DNA of 64,000 bases from Longimonas halophila (GCF_002554705.1 NZ_PDEP01000012.1:1-64000), one strand, 5' to 3'; shown: positions 28,434 to 37,919, counted from the first letter of the stretch. Notes: a model not told the origin generated them from the sequence alone. A program made the numbers and translations.

Positions 28434-28784
28434 GGATTGTCAGAGTTAGCTTACGAAGAAAGCAAGGGGGCCTAACGAAAGACACCGCACAACACGTTGG
28501 CGCTATGCCAATGGCGCATGCACGGTGCGCTTCCGTCCGCATTAACCCATGCGCAAAAGCACCCGGTGTACCGGACGCCTTGCATCTCTATGATTTGTAA
28601 GAACCTGTTTGGGTTTTGGTTTGAAGGCGAGAGCGAGCGCCGCTGGAGCGAAACGAGGACCACGATAGAGGTTCGTAGCCGGGGCTACGGGCCGAGATCG
28701 GGGACTCGTTGCAGCCCAGCGGAGCCGCTCGCAGCCCAAAATAAGAAATCAAAACAGGTTCTAAGCCCTCTTCGTAAGGGAACT
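28434..28784. other. intergenic stretch with family C element
   Basis: No gene is visible. It contains the 161-bp element at 28601-28761; the 5' side next to the vWA gene presumably holds that gene's promoter, which I could not identify. Confidence 0.6.
28601..28761 (+). mobile_element. MITE-like element, family C, copy 2
   Basis: 161 bp, same orientation as 27018-27178. It starts GAACCTGTTTGGG, ends CAAAACAGGTTC, and is flanked by TAA on both sides (28598-28600, 28762-28764). The different flanking triplets (TTA, TAA) show the two copies inserted separately. Confidence 0.75.
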
Positions 28785-29999
28785 TCAGAACGTGTGCACA
28801 AGCATTCCGCTGATGAGCTTCGGCTCAAACCATGTGGACTTAGGCGGCATAAGATCGCCATCATCCGACACGGCCACCAGTTCCTCAATGGCCGTCGGAT
28901 GCATAGAGATACCCAGATCAGCCCCTCCGGCATCTACGCGTGCCTGCACGGCCTCCGGTCCACGAATGCCCCCAATGTATGCGATTCGGTCGTCTTTGCG
29001 GGGCTCCGTCACGTCAAAGAGCGGGCGCAGCACACCGTCTGTAAGGCGAGCCGCGTCGAGCGTGTCAACGGTGCGCGGTCCTTGCGCAGGGGGCAAGGCC
29101 AAGTCGTGCCAGGCTCCATCCACATACACGCACACGTGCCCCTTCTGCGGCGGCACCGCGTACCCCACGTTGCGAACAAGCGTGCTGCAGGAGGCAAGCG
29201 CATCAATCAGGGATTCAGACGACCGCTCCAGCCCCGAAAGCGTCCGGTTGTACGCCATGATGTGCATCTCATGCATGGGGAAAAGCACCGCCGGAAAGTA
29301 GTGCGCTTCGGGCCGATTCGTGCCATTCTTCGTCCGGTGCCGACGCGCCACCTGGCTGGCTGCCTTGCAGCGATGATGCCCATCGGCAATGTAGAGGCGG
29401 GCCACGCGATCAAAAGCCCGCTGCCACGCCTCGGGCTCCTCGATGCGCCACAGCGTGTGCCGGGCCGACTCGTCCTCAAAGTCAAAGAGTGGCGGCACGC
29501 GGGTCGTAATGGAGCGCACCAGGGCGTCGATAGTGTCGGAGCCGCGATACGTGAGCATGACCGGCTCGGCATGCGCCTGCTGCGCCTCGATGTGGCGCGC
29601 CCGGTCGCGCACTTTGGCCGGACGCGTGGCTTCGTGCTTCAGAATCTTCCCATCGTCATAGTCGGCGGCCGATACGCATCCAAACACACCGGTCTGGGAG
29701 CGCTCGCCCGTATCCACCCGATACACGTAGAGCGAGGGCTCCTCTTCACGCACCGTGTAGGGCGCCTCGATGAAGCCCCGCATGTTGGAGGCGCCGCGTT
29801 CGTACACCGCATCGGCATACTGATCGTCGGCTTCGGGGAGCTCAATTTCGGGCCGAATCACGCGCAAGAACGAGCGCGAGCGTCCGGAGGCAATGTCACG
29901 GGCCTCCGCCGTGCTTACCACATCGTAAGGAGCGCAGCACACGTCCGCTACAGCAGACGGCTGGGGGCGGACGGCGCGGAAGGGGTGCAGGTCGGCCAT
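28785..29999 (-). CDS. DUF1015 family protein
   Basis: A 404-residue protein of the DUF1015 (HTH/kinase-unrelated) family. It shows FRAVRPQPSAVADVCCAPYDVV at the start, YRVDTGERSQTGVFGCVSA, and the highly conserved RLYIADGHHRCKAASQVAR (about residues 198-216), which looks like an active or binding site. No function is established for the family. The ATG at 29999 begins exactly at the family N-terminus; the frame is open far upstream but not conserved. The gene points away from the initiator tRNA. Confidence 0.83.
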   Translation of the reverse strand: MADLHPFRAVRPQPSAVADVCCAPYDVVSTAEARDIASGRSRSFLRVIRPEIELPEADDQYADAVYERGASNMRGFIEAPYTVREEEPSLYVYRVDTGERSQTGVFGCVSAADYDDGKILKHEATRPAKVRDRARHIEAQQAHAEPVMLTYRGSDTIDALVRSITTRVPPLFDFEDESARHTLWRIEEPEAWQRAFDRVARLYIADGHHRCKAASQVARRHRTKNGTNRPEAHYFPAVLFPMHEMHIMAYNRTLSGLERSSESLIDALASCSTLVRNVGYAVPPQKGHVCVYVDGAWHDLALPPAQGPRTVDTLDAARLTDGVLRPLFDVTEPRKDDRIAYIGGIRGPEAVQARVDAGGADLGISMHPTAIEELVAVSDDGDLMPPKSTWFEPKLISGMLVHTF

Positions 30000-30211
30000 A
30001 TCAGGAACGTACCGGGTCGATACAAAGCGATTCGATGCACGCAGGGTAGCGAATGTGCACGGCAATTGCACCCCCGCAATCAATTTTTCGTCGGCGCAAC
30101 ATGCTTCTGCAAAAGAGTGGTGAATCGCATCGCCACGGAGAACAAAGCGAACGGGCAAGGGTCTATTACTACGCTGCAACGGAAGACACGGCGCAGCACA
30201 CATACAAATAT

Positions 30212-30285
30212 CGCGGGGTAGAGCAGTTTGGTAGCTCATCGGGCTCATAACCCGAAGGTCGCAGGTTCGAATCCTGCCCCCGCTA
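30212..30285 (+). tRNA. initiator tRNA-fMet (CAT)
   Basis: Cloverleaf with anticodon CAT in the loop CTCATAA. Initiator marks are an unpaired first base (C1) and three G-C pairs in the anticodon stem (GGG / CCC). The acceptor stem is GCGGGG / CCCCGC. Position 72 is T, so the first pair is C-U rather than the common C-A, and CTA follows where CCA would be. A terminator follows closely. Confidence 0.92.
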
Positions 30286-30291
30286 CTACCC

Positions 30292-30324
30292 ACGGTCGGT
30301 TCGCCCAGCGCGAGCCGACCGTTT
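30292..30324 (+). terminator. intrinsic terminator after tRNA-fMet
   Basis: ACGGTCGG (292-299) pairs with CCGACCGT (314-321), followed by a TTTT run. Confidence 0.7.
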
Positions 30325-30590
30325 TGCGTTTGTGGGCACCACCGACTGTTTACAGGGGGAAAGTCAGAGCACGCCTTGGACCCGCTCATCGCTTCCGATC
30401 CGCAGAATGCCACATCAGGTACAAGGCAAAGACGTGCCGTACGAGCAGGCCACCGCCCCACCGGATGCCCATTCCGGGCGCTCAAGAAAGGCGAGGCGCG
30501 ATGACCGCCCGGGATCCCATAGCCGGGTAACCCGTGCCGACCACTGTCGGTACCGCTTGCGTCCTCGGCGCCCAAACCACCCAAATAAAA

Positions 30591-30623
30591 AGATCTGACA
30601 GGTCTCCAAGACCTGTCAGATCT
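30591..30623. repeat. 33-bp palindrome, REP-like
   Basis: 15-bp perfect arms (AGATCTGACAGGTCT and its complement) around a 3-base loop. No T-run follows, so it is more likely a dispersed repeat than a terminator. Confidence 0.65.
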
Positions 30624-30930
30624 ACTCAGACCCATCATCGCAGAGCCAGAAATGAGTGCGGTGCGTTATCCCTGTCTCTGGCGGGCCGAACTGAGAGACA
30701 ACCAAGTTCATGCGATTGGATCATGCCCAATCTGCAAGAGCGGCGTTGAGATCCTTCTTTCAAAAGGCGCGGGACGTACGCTGCGCTTCCAGTCCCGCGC
30801 TACCGAGCGTGAAATCAATCTACAAACCCCCGCCCCTGGTAAGGAGCGAGGGCTTGCCCCAAGAGAAAGTCATTTCAAAGCTGACTGTGCATTCCGGACA
30901 CTCAGGGAAGAAGAAGGGGCGTCTTGCTCG

Positions 30931-32427
30931 TTACGGCGTCTGGGCCATCGCATCCGCCTGGATGAACAGCATTTCGGTGACGTCGACCACACCGCTGAAG
31001 GCCACGCCCAGCACAAGCAGCAGCACGGCGCACAGGGCCACGGCAGCGGTCGAGAGCCACGCGGGCTGCGCGAAGCCGCCCTCGGGGGCCCGGTCCGCCT
31101 CCGCGACGTCTGCGGCGGTCTGCATGTAGAGGACGTAGATCACGCGCAGGTAGTAGTAGCCCGACATCGCGCTAAAGAGCAGCCCAATGATCACAAGCCA
31201 GGTGAGTCCGGCGCTCACGGCGGGCGCAAAGATGTAGTACTTGCCAATGAATCCGCCAAACGGAGGGAAGCCGATCAGGCTGAACATAAACACCGCCATC
31301 GACGCGCCCAGCACGGGCCGCTCAAGGCCCATGCCAGCAAGCGAACTGAGCGTCTGTTTGCGTCCGGCCATGCCGTCCCACTCCAGGAGCGCAAGCACGC
31401 CGAAAGCGCCCAGATTCATGACGGTGTAGACCAGCAGGTAGAAGAGCGCCCCGCTGTATCCCGCCGTCGTACCGCTGGCCAGCGCCACAAACATGTATCC
31501 GGCGTGCGCAATGGATGAGTAGGCCAGCATGCGCTTCACGTTGGCTTGGCGCAGCGCCATGACGTTGCCCACCGCCATCGTGATGAGCGCCAATACCGCC
31601 AGGACCAAACTCGCCTGGGCGGAGGGCAGCGCAAAGAAGAGGATGAGAATGAGTGCGGCAAACGCCGACGCCTTCGACGCGGTCGACATGTAGCCGGTAA
31701 GCGTAGTGGGCGCGCCCTGGTACACATCGGGTGTCCACATGTGGAAGGGCGCGGCACTCACCTTAAAGCCAAAGCCCACGATGACGAGTCCGACCCCGGC
31801 CCAGAAGAGCAGGGGCACGCCGTCGGGGAAGGCCCCGGCCATTTCGGGCAGGTGCATGGTACCCGTGGTGCCGTACATCAGGGCGATGCCGTAGAGCAGA
31901 AAGCCCGTGGAGAAGGCCCCCAGCACAAAGTACTTAAATCCGCTTTCGATGCCGCCTTCATCTTCGCGCAGCAGCCCGGCCATAATGTAGAGACATACCG
32001 ACATGGTTTCCAGCCCCACAAACACCGAAATGAGCGTGTTTGAGGTGCCCAGCATAATCATCCCCACCGTAGCAAACAGGAGCAGCGCGTAGACCTCACC
32101 AAAGTTGCGATTGAGGCGGCGCAGGTACGGCGGCGACACCAGGGTGGTAAAGAGGCCCGCTCCCAGAATGAGCAGGTTGATGTAGGCGGCATAGCCTCCG
32201 GTACGCAGCTGTTCAAAGAAGGCCGTATCCGGTGCGGTGCCTAACTGGAACGCTTCCCAGCCCATGGCCAGCCCAAAGGCGCCGGCTGTGAGCCACGGGA
32301 TACGCGGGTCGCGGTTCTGGAAGGCTTCCATCAGGATGACAACCAGCCCTGCCGCCCCCACGATCAGCATCGAGAAGATAGCGGGGAGGTCGGCCCACAT
32401 CGCAGTAAATGCGCCCGAAAGATCCAT
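30931..32427 (-). CDS. nuoN: NADH-quinone oxidoreductase subunit N
   Basis: A 498-residue antiporter-like membrane subunit of complex I with about 14 helices. It shows GLVIVGFGFKVSAAPFHMWTPDVYQGAPTT, the hallmark proton-channel helix with its lysine, and LAYSSIAHAGYM. It is the last gene of the nuoJ-K-L-M-N cluster and is separated from nuoM by the pterin dehydratase gene. Confidence 0.94.
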   Translation of the reverse strand: MDLSGAFTAMWADLPAIFSMLIVGAAGLVVILMEAFQNRDPRIPWLTAGAFGLAMGWEAFQLGTAPDTAFFEQLRTGGYAAYINLLILGAGLFTTLVSPPYLRRLNRNFGEVYALLLFATVGMIMLGTSNTLISVFVGLETMSVCLYIMAGLLREDEGGIESGFKYFVLGAFSTGFLLYGIALMYGTTGTMHLPEMAGAFPDGVPLLFWAGVGLVIVGFGFKVSAAPFHMWTPDVYQGAPTTLTGYMSTASKASAFAALILILFFALPSAQASLVLAVLALITMAVGNVMALRQANVKRMLAYSSIAHAGYMFVALASGTTAGYSGALFYLLVYTVMNLGAFGVLALLEWDGMAGRKQTLSSLAGMGLERPVLGASMAVFMFSLIGFPPFGGFIGKYYIFAPAVSAGLTWLVIIGLLFSAMSGYYYLRVIYVLYMQTAADVAEADRAPEGGFAQPAWLSTAAVALCAVLLLVLGVAFSGVVDVTEMLFIQADAMAQTP

Positions 32428-32496
32428 ACTGTTGCTTCGTTAAAGGAATGTATTGGTAGAGAGGAGCACAGCGCGCATCCGGCCGTGCAGGCGCAC

Positions 32497-32796
32497 TTAC
32501 GCCTCAGGCGCCACCGCGTCGATGCGGCGAGCCAGCTCCAGGTCGAGCTCCGTCACGGTGTCGCCCGCGTCGTGCGTGGTCAGCGTAATATCGACGCTAT
32601 TGTAGACGTTGAAGAGCTCAGGGTGGTGCGCCAGTTCCTCGGCGTGAAACCCGATGCGCACGATGAAGGCCACCGCCTCCTGAAAGTCGGCGCAGGTGTA
32701 GGCTTTGGTAATGGTATCGTCTTCGAAGACCCAGCCCTCCATGTCGTCGAGGGCCGCGTCGATGTCGGCGCGAGAGAGGGGCGTACGATCAGCCAT
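32497..32796 (-). CDS. pterin-4a-carbinolamine dehydratase
   Basis: A 99-residue PCD/PhhB-type enzyme that dehydrates the 4a-hydroxy form of tetrahydrobiopterin or related pterins. It shows the family signature HAEELAHHPELFNVYNSV (about residues 51-68), ITLTTHDAGDTVTELDLELA, and active-site histidines in HHPE and TTHD. It sits between nuoM (19 bases upstream) and nuoN (69 bases downstream), in the same direction, so it is probably on the nuo transcript. It may be a molybdopterin-related dehydratase; the true substrate is unknown. Confidence 0.88.
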   Translation of the reverse strand: MADRTPLSRADIDAALDDMEGWVFEDDTITKAYTCADFQEAVAFIVRIGFHAEELAHHPELFNVYNSVDITLTTHDAGDTVTELDLELARRIDAVAPEA

Positions 32797-32815
32797 AGCA
32801 AGGAGAGCGTGTCAG

Positions 32816-34495
32816 TTAGCGGGTTGGCGAAGAGGATGCCGGCGAAGAGGGGGCGGCGGTGCGCAGCGCAGTGGGCATCGACTCGAACAGCGGGGCGGGG
32901 GCGGACTCTACATCCTCCACATGCCCAGCAGGTGAATGCGTGGCAGACGCCGTAGCCTCTTGCTCGGCTTCAATCGCGGCGATGTGCTTCGCCTCAATGG
33001 TTTCGAGGAGGAAATCGGTCGTGGGCTGCGTTTGGTTCAAGAACGGCTGCGGGTAGAAGCCCATCACCAGCATGAGGATGGCCAGCGGCGCCATGAGCAC
33101 AAACTCGCGCATGGTCATGTCGGTCATCTCTGCGTTCTCGGTGTGCGTCAGTTCGCCGAAGAAGGTGTTGTACACCATGTGGAGCAGGTAGACCGCTGCC
33201 AGAATAACGCCCGAGGTGGCCAGCGCAATGAGCATCGGACTGTCGAGCACCGTGCTCTTGAACGAGCCCAGCAGAATCATGAACTCGCCCACGAACCCGT
33301 TCAGTCCGGGCAGTCCAGCAGAGGCCAGCACCGACAGAATCATGAAGGTGGTGAGCACCGGTACCGAGCTGGCAAGCCCGCCGTAATCCTCCATGAGACG
33401 CGTATGCCGCCGCTCGTAGAGCATGCCCACCAGCAGGAAGAGCGCGCCCGTGGAGATGCCGTGGTTAATCATCTGGATAACCGCGCCCTGCATCGCTTCC
33501 GTCGTAAACGCAAAGATGCCGAGCACCACAAAGCCCAGGTGGCTAACCGACGAATAGGCCACGAGCTTCTTGGCATCGGGCTGTACCCGAGCCAGCAGCG
33601 CGCCGTAGATAATGCCAATGACGGCCAGCACCGCAATGAGCACGGCTGCACTCTGCGCCGCATTCGGAAAGAACGGCAGACAGAAGCGGAGGAGTCCGTA
33701 GGTCCCCATTTTCAGCAGTACGCCCGCCAGAATCACCGAGCCGCCGGTGGGCGCTTGCACGTGAGCATCGGGCAGCCAGGTGTGCAGCGGAAAGAGCGGC
33801 ACCTTAATCGCAAAGGCGAGGGCGAAGACGAAAAAGAGCCAGGTTTGCGTCCCCAGCGGAATGGTGTAGTCAATCAGATTGTACCAGTCGGTCGTGAAGC
33901 CGATGCCCTGGGCCGACCCGGCGGCGTATCCCAGAAAGAGCACGCCCGCCAGCATCAGCAGCGAGCCGACCAGCGTGTACAGCACAAACTTAATGGCCGC
34001 GTAGATGCGATCCTCGCCGCCCCAGATGCCGATGATAAAATACATCGGGATGAGCGTAAGCTCGAAGAAGACGTAGAAGAGCACCAGGTCGAACGCCATA
34101 AACACGCCCGTCACGCCCGTCTGCAGGAGCAAGAGGAGCGCGTAGTAGCCTTTGTGGCTGTGTTCGATGTAGTACCACGACGACAGCACTACAATGGGCC
34201 CGAGCAGCGTGGTCAGCAGCACCAGCAGGATGTTCAGCCCGTCAATGCCCACGAAGTACTTCACGTCCACGCCTTCGGGAAACCAGCCCCCAACCACGTG
34301 CGCCATCTGCGGCATGTCAGCCGTGCTCACGGACGGATCGTAGCCCATGAACAGCCCAATGGAGGCCACAAATGTAAGCACCGTGGTGCCCAGGGCCGTC
34401 CACTTGATAGACTCGGCTGAGGGCAGCGCCAGGAGCGCCAGCGCCCCCAGGAGCGGCAGAAAGATAACCAGCGATGTGAGCGCGGCAAAGTCCAT
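32816..34495 (-). CDS. nuoM: NADH-quinone oxidoreductase subunit M
   Basis: A 559-residue antiporter-like complex I subunit with VLFYVFFELTLIPMYFIIG, FALAFAIKVPLFPLHTWLPDAHVQAPT and LVAYSSVSHLGF. Typical NuoM is near 500 residues; about 60 extra low-complexity residues (rich in A, S, E and P) follow the last helix. It is 83 bases downstream of nuoL. Confidence 0.94.
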   Translation of the reverse strand: MDFAALTSLVIFLPLLGALALLALPSAESIKWTALGTTVLTFVASIGLFMGYDPSVSTADMPQMAHVVGGWFPEGVDVKYFVGIDGLNILLVLLTTLLGPIVVLSSWYYIEHSHKGYYALLLLLQTGVTGVFMAFDLVLFYVFFELTLIPMYFIIGIWGGEDRIYAAIKFVLYTLVGSLLMLAGVLFLGYAAGSAQGIGFTTDWYNLIDYTIPLGTQTWLFFVFALAFAIKVPLFPLHTWLPDAHVQAPTGGSVILAGVLLKMGTYGLLRFCLPFFPNAAQSAAVLIAVLAVIGIIYGALLARVQPDAKKLVAYSSVSHLGFVVLGIFAFTTEAMQGAVIQMINHGISTGALFLLVGMLYERRHTRLMEDYGGLASSVPVLTTFMILSVLASAGLPGLNGFVGEFMILLGSFKSTVLDSPMLIALATSGVILAAVYLLHMVYNTFFGELTHTENAEMTDMTMREFVLMAPLAILMLVMGFYPQPFLNQTQPTTDFLLETIEAKHIAAIEAEQEATASATHSPAGHVEDVESAPAPLFESMPTALRTAAPSSPASSSPTR

Positions 34496-34578
34496 GTATT
34501 CCGCTACGTTAAGCCGTGAAAGTAAACAAGTACAAAAGGTGCAGGGGGAGGCGCAGCATTGGTGCTACGCCCATCGGG

Positions 34579-36576
34579 CTATGCGCCCACCATTATAAGT
34601 CCGAGCACGAGCACCACACCGAGCACCAGCATAAGCGCATAGTTCTGGATGAGCCCGGTCTGGATGCGGCTCACACCGTTGCTCACCGACTGCGACAGCG
34701 CCGCCACCCCGTTCACCACGCCATCAATAAGCGTGGCGTCCATGGGCTGCAGCACCTTCTTTGAGGTGTCCAGCAGGCCGTCAACGATCACTTCGTTGTA
34801 GAAGTCGTCGATATGGTACTTGGCGTCCCAGAACGTGTAGAGGCCGCCCAGCCGGTTCTGCAGAGCGGTGTCGTAGGCCATAGCCTGGCCCGGACGATAC
34901 GCGCGGTACCCGATGTAGGCCCCCACAATCGCAATGAGCGACCCGAATCCGACCAGGCCCCATTTCAGGGCCAGCGGCACCTTGGCCAGGTCTTTCATTT
35001 CGTGGACCGGACCGCCGTACGGTTCGCCCAGGAAGTGATGAATCCAGTTCAGGTCGCCGCCCTGAATAACTGCCGGAAGCCCAATGTATCCGCCCACAAT
35101 GGAGAGCCCCGCCAGAATCCAGAGGGGAATCGTCATGGAGGCAGGCGACTCGTGCGGGTGCACGGTGTCGGCATCGGGCCAGCGCGGCTCGCCCTCGAAG
35201 GTAAGCATGTAGGAGCGCAGCATGTAGAACGCGGTTAGCAGCGCGGTGACGACTGCGATGCCCCAGACTACGTATCCGTAGAACGCGCCGCTGTAGCCCA
35301 ACTCGAACGACTTAAACAGAATCTCGTCTTTCGAGAAGAAGCCCGCCAGCAGCGGAATCCCGGCAATGGCCAGCGTAGAGATGAGATAGGTCCACCGCGT
35401 AGACGGCATGTAGTCTTTGAGTCCGCCCATGGTGCGCATATCCTGCGGATCGAACCCGGCCATGTTGTGGCCTTTCGCCTCCAGGTCGTGCTCTACGTGC
35501 TCCATCGAGTGGATCACGCTGCCGGAGCAGAGGAAGAGGCAGCCCTTAAAGAAGGCGTGTGTCACAACGTGGAAGATGGCCACGAAGAAGGCGCCCACAC
35601 CGGCGGCCATGAACATGAAGCCAAGCTGCGAGACGGTTGAGTACGCCAGCACCTTCTTGATGTCGTTCTGGGTGATGGCAATGGTGGCCGCCATGAGCGC
35701 CGTAATTGCGCCTACAATGCCGATGATCACCATGATGTGCGGCACCTCCAGCACCATCGGCGAGAGGCGCGCGAGCAGGTAGAGCCCGCTCGTTACCATC
35801 GTAGCGGCGTGGATGAGGGCCGATACCGGGGTGGGCCCGGCCATCGCATCCGGCAGCCACACAAAGAGGGGGAGCTGCGCGCTCTTGCCAGTAGCTCCAA
35901 TGAAGATCAGCAGCACGATGAACCCGAGCACCGTCGTGTCGATGCCGGGGCCTTCGGCGAGGAGCGTCCCAAAGTCGAGCGCGCCCACCTCGCGAAAGAG
36001 AAAGAACATGGCGAGCAGAAAGGCAAAGTCGCCCACGCGGTTGACGATGAACGCCTTGTTGGCGGCAGCGCTGTTGCTGAGGTCGGTGTACCAGAACCCG
36101 ATGAGCAGATACGAGCAGAGCCCCACGCCCTCCCAGCCCAAGAAGAGCACCGGCAGGTTGTTGGCCAGGATGAGGTTGAGCATCGCGAAGATGAAGAGGT
36201 TCAGATACGCAAAGAAGCGCCAGAACCCGGAATCCCCATGCATGTAGCCGGTTGAGTACAGGTGGATGACGCTGCCCACGCCGGTAACCACGAGCAGCAT
36301 GATGAGCGAGAGCTCGTCGATGCGGTAGGCGAAGTCAATCGACAGATCGCCCGCCGCCATCCACGTAAAATAGGAGGTGATGATCGGGTCCCCCGAGAAG
36401 GTAGCAAAGAGGTAGACCGCAAACGCAAACGGAAGCGCCACCGCAGCAGTGCTTACCGTGCCAATCAGCCCCTCGCTGGTGCGGAGCTGGGGTAGGAACA
36501 GCGGCAGTACCCCGCTGAACAGCGCACCCGCCAGGGGAAGCAGAAGAATAAGTCGTACCAGCAGTTCAGAATCCAT
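34579..36576 (-). CDS. nuoL: NADH-quinone oxidoreductase subunit L
   Basis: The largest antiporter-like membrane subunit (665 residues) of complex I. It has YMHGDSGFWRFFAYLNLF, LGWEGVGLCSYLLIGFWY, GATGKSAQLPLFVWLPDAMAGPTPVSALIHAATMVT with its channel lysine, and a C-terminal amphipathic piston-type helix region. It follows nuoK after 72 bases. Confidence 0.95.
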   Translation of the reverse strand: MDSELLVRLILLLPLAGALFSGVLPLFLPQLRTSEGLIGTVSTAAVALPFAFAVYLFATFSGDPIITSYFTWMAAGDLSIDFAYRIDELSLIMLLVVTGVGSVIHLYSTGYMHGDSGFWRFFAYLNLFIFAMLNLILANNLPVLFLGWEGVGLCSYLLIGFWYTDLSNSAAANKAFIVNRVGDFAFLLAMFFLFREVGALDFGTLLAEGPGIDTTVLGFIVLLIFIGATGKSAQLPLFVWLPDAMAGPTPVSALIHAATMVTSGLYLLARLSPMVLEVPHIMVIIGIVGAITALMAATIAITQNDIKKVLAYSTVSQLGFMFMAAGVGAFFVAIFHVVTHAFFKGCLFLCSGSVIHSMEHVEHDLEAKGHNMAGFDPQDMRTMGGLKDYMPSTRWTYLISTLAIAGIPLLAGFFSKDEILFKSFELGYSGAFYGYVVWGIAVVTALLTAFYMLRSYMLTFEGEPRWPDADTVHPHESPASMTIPLWILAGLSIVGGYIGLPAVIQGGDLNWIHHFLGEPYGGPVHEMKDLAKVPLALKWGLVGFGSLIAIVGAYIGYRAYRPGQAMAYDTALQNRLGGLYTFWDAKYHIDDFYNEVIVDGLLDTSKKVLQPMDATLIDGVVNGVAALSQSVSNGVSRIQTGLIQNYALMLVLGVVLVLGLIMVGA

Positions 36577-36648
36577 GCTCGGAGGCGTCAGACAACGTCA
36601 GGTGGAGGCGAAGCAAGCGGCACACGCGCCGGGGCGTGGCTCGACTGT

Positions 36649-36954
36649 TTAGTGCTTGAACAGATGGATGTCGTTGATATTGACCGTCCGCTTTTTGCGG
36701 AAGATCGCAATCACGATAGCCAGGCCGATGGCGGCTTCGGCAGCGGCTACGGCAATCGAGAAGAACACCAGGATCTGCCCCGTGGGGTCGGCCAACGACT
36801 GGCTGAAGCCGACCAGCGCTACATTTGCCGAGTTCAGCATGAGCTCCACGCACATCAAGATCACAATGGCGTTGCGCTTGAGCAGCACACCAAATACGCC
36901 AATCGTGAACATGACAGCGCTGAGCGCCAGATACCAGTCGAGAGCAACTTCCAT
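36649..36954 (-). CDS. nuoK: NADH-quinone oxidoreductase subunit K
   Basis: 101 residues with three membrane helices, including the conserved glutamates in [14 protein letters not shown] and [11 protein letters not shown]. The start at 36954 (MEVALDW) gives the usual length of about 100; an in-frame ATG at 36987 would add 11 unlikely residues. It follows nuoJ after 78 bases. Confidence 0.93.
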   Translation of the reverse strand: MEVALDWYLALSAVMFTIGVFGVLLKRNAIVILMCVELMLNSANVALVGFSQSLADPTGQILVFFSIAVAAAEAAIGLAIVIAIFRKKRTVNINDIHLFKH

Positions 36955-37032
36955 AGCGAAGCAGGCGGAAGCGTGAGTAAAGGACACAAAAGCGACACAT
37001 CCCTCATGCGCCGAGGGGCAAGACGCGCAGGC

Positions 37033-37554
37033 TTACGCAAAGCGACGCTGGGCCAGCATCACAGCGCCCACGGTGGCTGCCAGCAGCAGAATGGCTGCGA
37101 CTTGCAGATGCAGGGCATACTCCGTGAAAAGGATTTGTCCCAGCGTATTGGCGGAGCCGTTCTCCACCGCCATGGCCGTTGTTACCGGCTCAGCAGCTTC
37201 CAGCGAAATGCCAAAGCTGGTCAGCATAACGTATAGCAGCTGGGCCAGCAGCCCGATGCCCAACACAAACCCGAGGATGGGACCCCACCCAATGCTGCGC
37301 GGACTCGGCAACGCGTCCAGGTTCAAAAGCATAATCACGAACAGCACCAGCACCATAATCGCTCCGGCATACACCAGAATCTGGATGACGCCGATAAAGG
37401 AGGCGTTCATGGTGAGGTACAGCCCCGCCACCGATAGCAGATTGAGCACCAGCGACAGCGCGCTGTAAATCGGACTCCGTGCGATGAGCACGCCCACCGC
37501 CGACGCTATTGCGATCAGGGCAAGCGCAAAAAAGGTGACCGAAGCAAGAGCCAT
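37033..37554 (-). CDS. nuoJ: NADH-quinone oxidoreductase subunit J
   Basis: 173 residues, about five membrane helices, with SPIYSALSLVLNLLSVAGLYL and the conserved VQILVYAGAIMVLVLFVIMLLN. The start at 37554 (MALASVT) sits just before the first helix. It is first of the five-gene cluster on the minus strand; nuoA-I are not upstream, where a repeat-rich gap and ppx lie. Confidence 0.93.
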   Translation of the reverse strand: MALASVTFFALALIAIASAVGVLIARSPIYSALSLVLNLLSVAGLYLTMNASFIGVIQILVYAGAIMVLVLFVIMLLNLDALPSPRSIGWGPILGFVLGIGLLAQLLYVMLTSFGISLEAAEPVTTAMAVENGSANTLGQILFTEYALHLQVAAILLLAATVGAVMLAQRRFA

Positions 37555-37748
37555 GAATGCACACAAGCGGGTGAGGGAAACACGGGCAGGCCCGGCTCAA
37601 TGCGGTGGAGCCATATTCAACCTGCAACGCAAAGTAGGGAAGTCCCCCCGCATGGGCAAGCGCCGCAGCGGTTAATCCCGGATGAATACGGCCTCAGACG
37701 GGCTCACCCGTATCTCTCCTCCTGCATTTGCCGAGCATTCACAGCAGA

Positions 37749-37796
37749 TGTCATGGGGAGTATTCCCTACCGCTGCCGGAGGAACCATCTCCTACT
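37749..37796 (+). repeat. dispersed repeat, family D, copy 1
   Basis: Runs from TGTCATGGGGAG through ACCGCTGCCGG to GAACCATCTCCTACT. The same order recurs at 37920-37986 and inverted at 41963-42023. Confidence 0.6.
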
Positions 37797-37919
37797 TCGC
37801 TGGCAGGGGTCTTCCAAGATGTAGGGGACTTCTGAACTTGCGGGAGATCTTTCGAGTCGGCTGTGCCTCGCTCAAGATGACAGCATGGTGTAGGGGCTCA
37901 CAACCCAACTCCCAGAACA

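Larger units (their letters stand above)
30286..30930. other. intergenic stretch, no gene
   Basis: 645 bases between the initiator tRNA and nuoN with no convincing gene. It holds the tRNA terminator (30292-30324), a 33-bp palindrome (30591-30623), and an imperfect hairpin near 30823-30857 that could end the minus-strand nuo transcript. Confidence 0.6.

Noticed and set aside
30652-31518. Plus-strand frame with CPICKSG before nuoN
   Set aside because: Most of it is opposite nuoN; one Cys pair alone is not evidence for a gene.
32936-34420. Plus-strand open frame of 494 codons over nuoM
   Set aside because: Antisense of the conserved NuoM gene, with low-complexity basic sequence.
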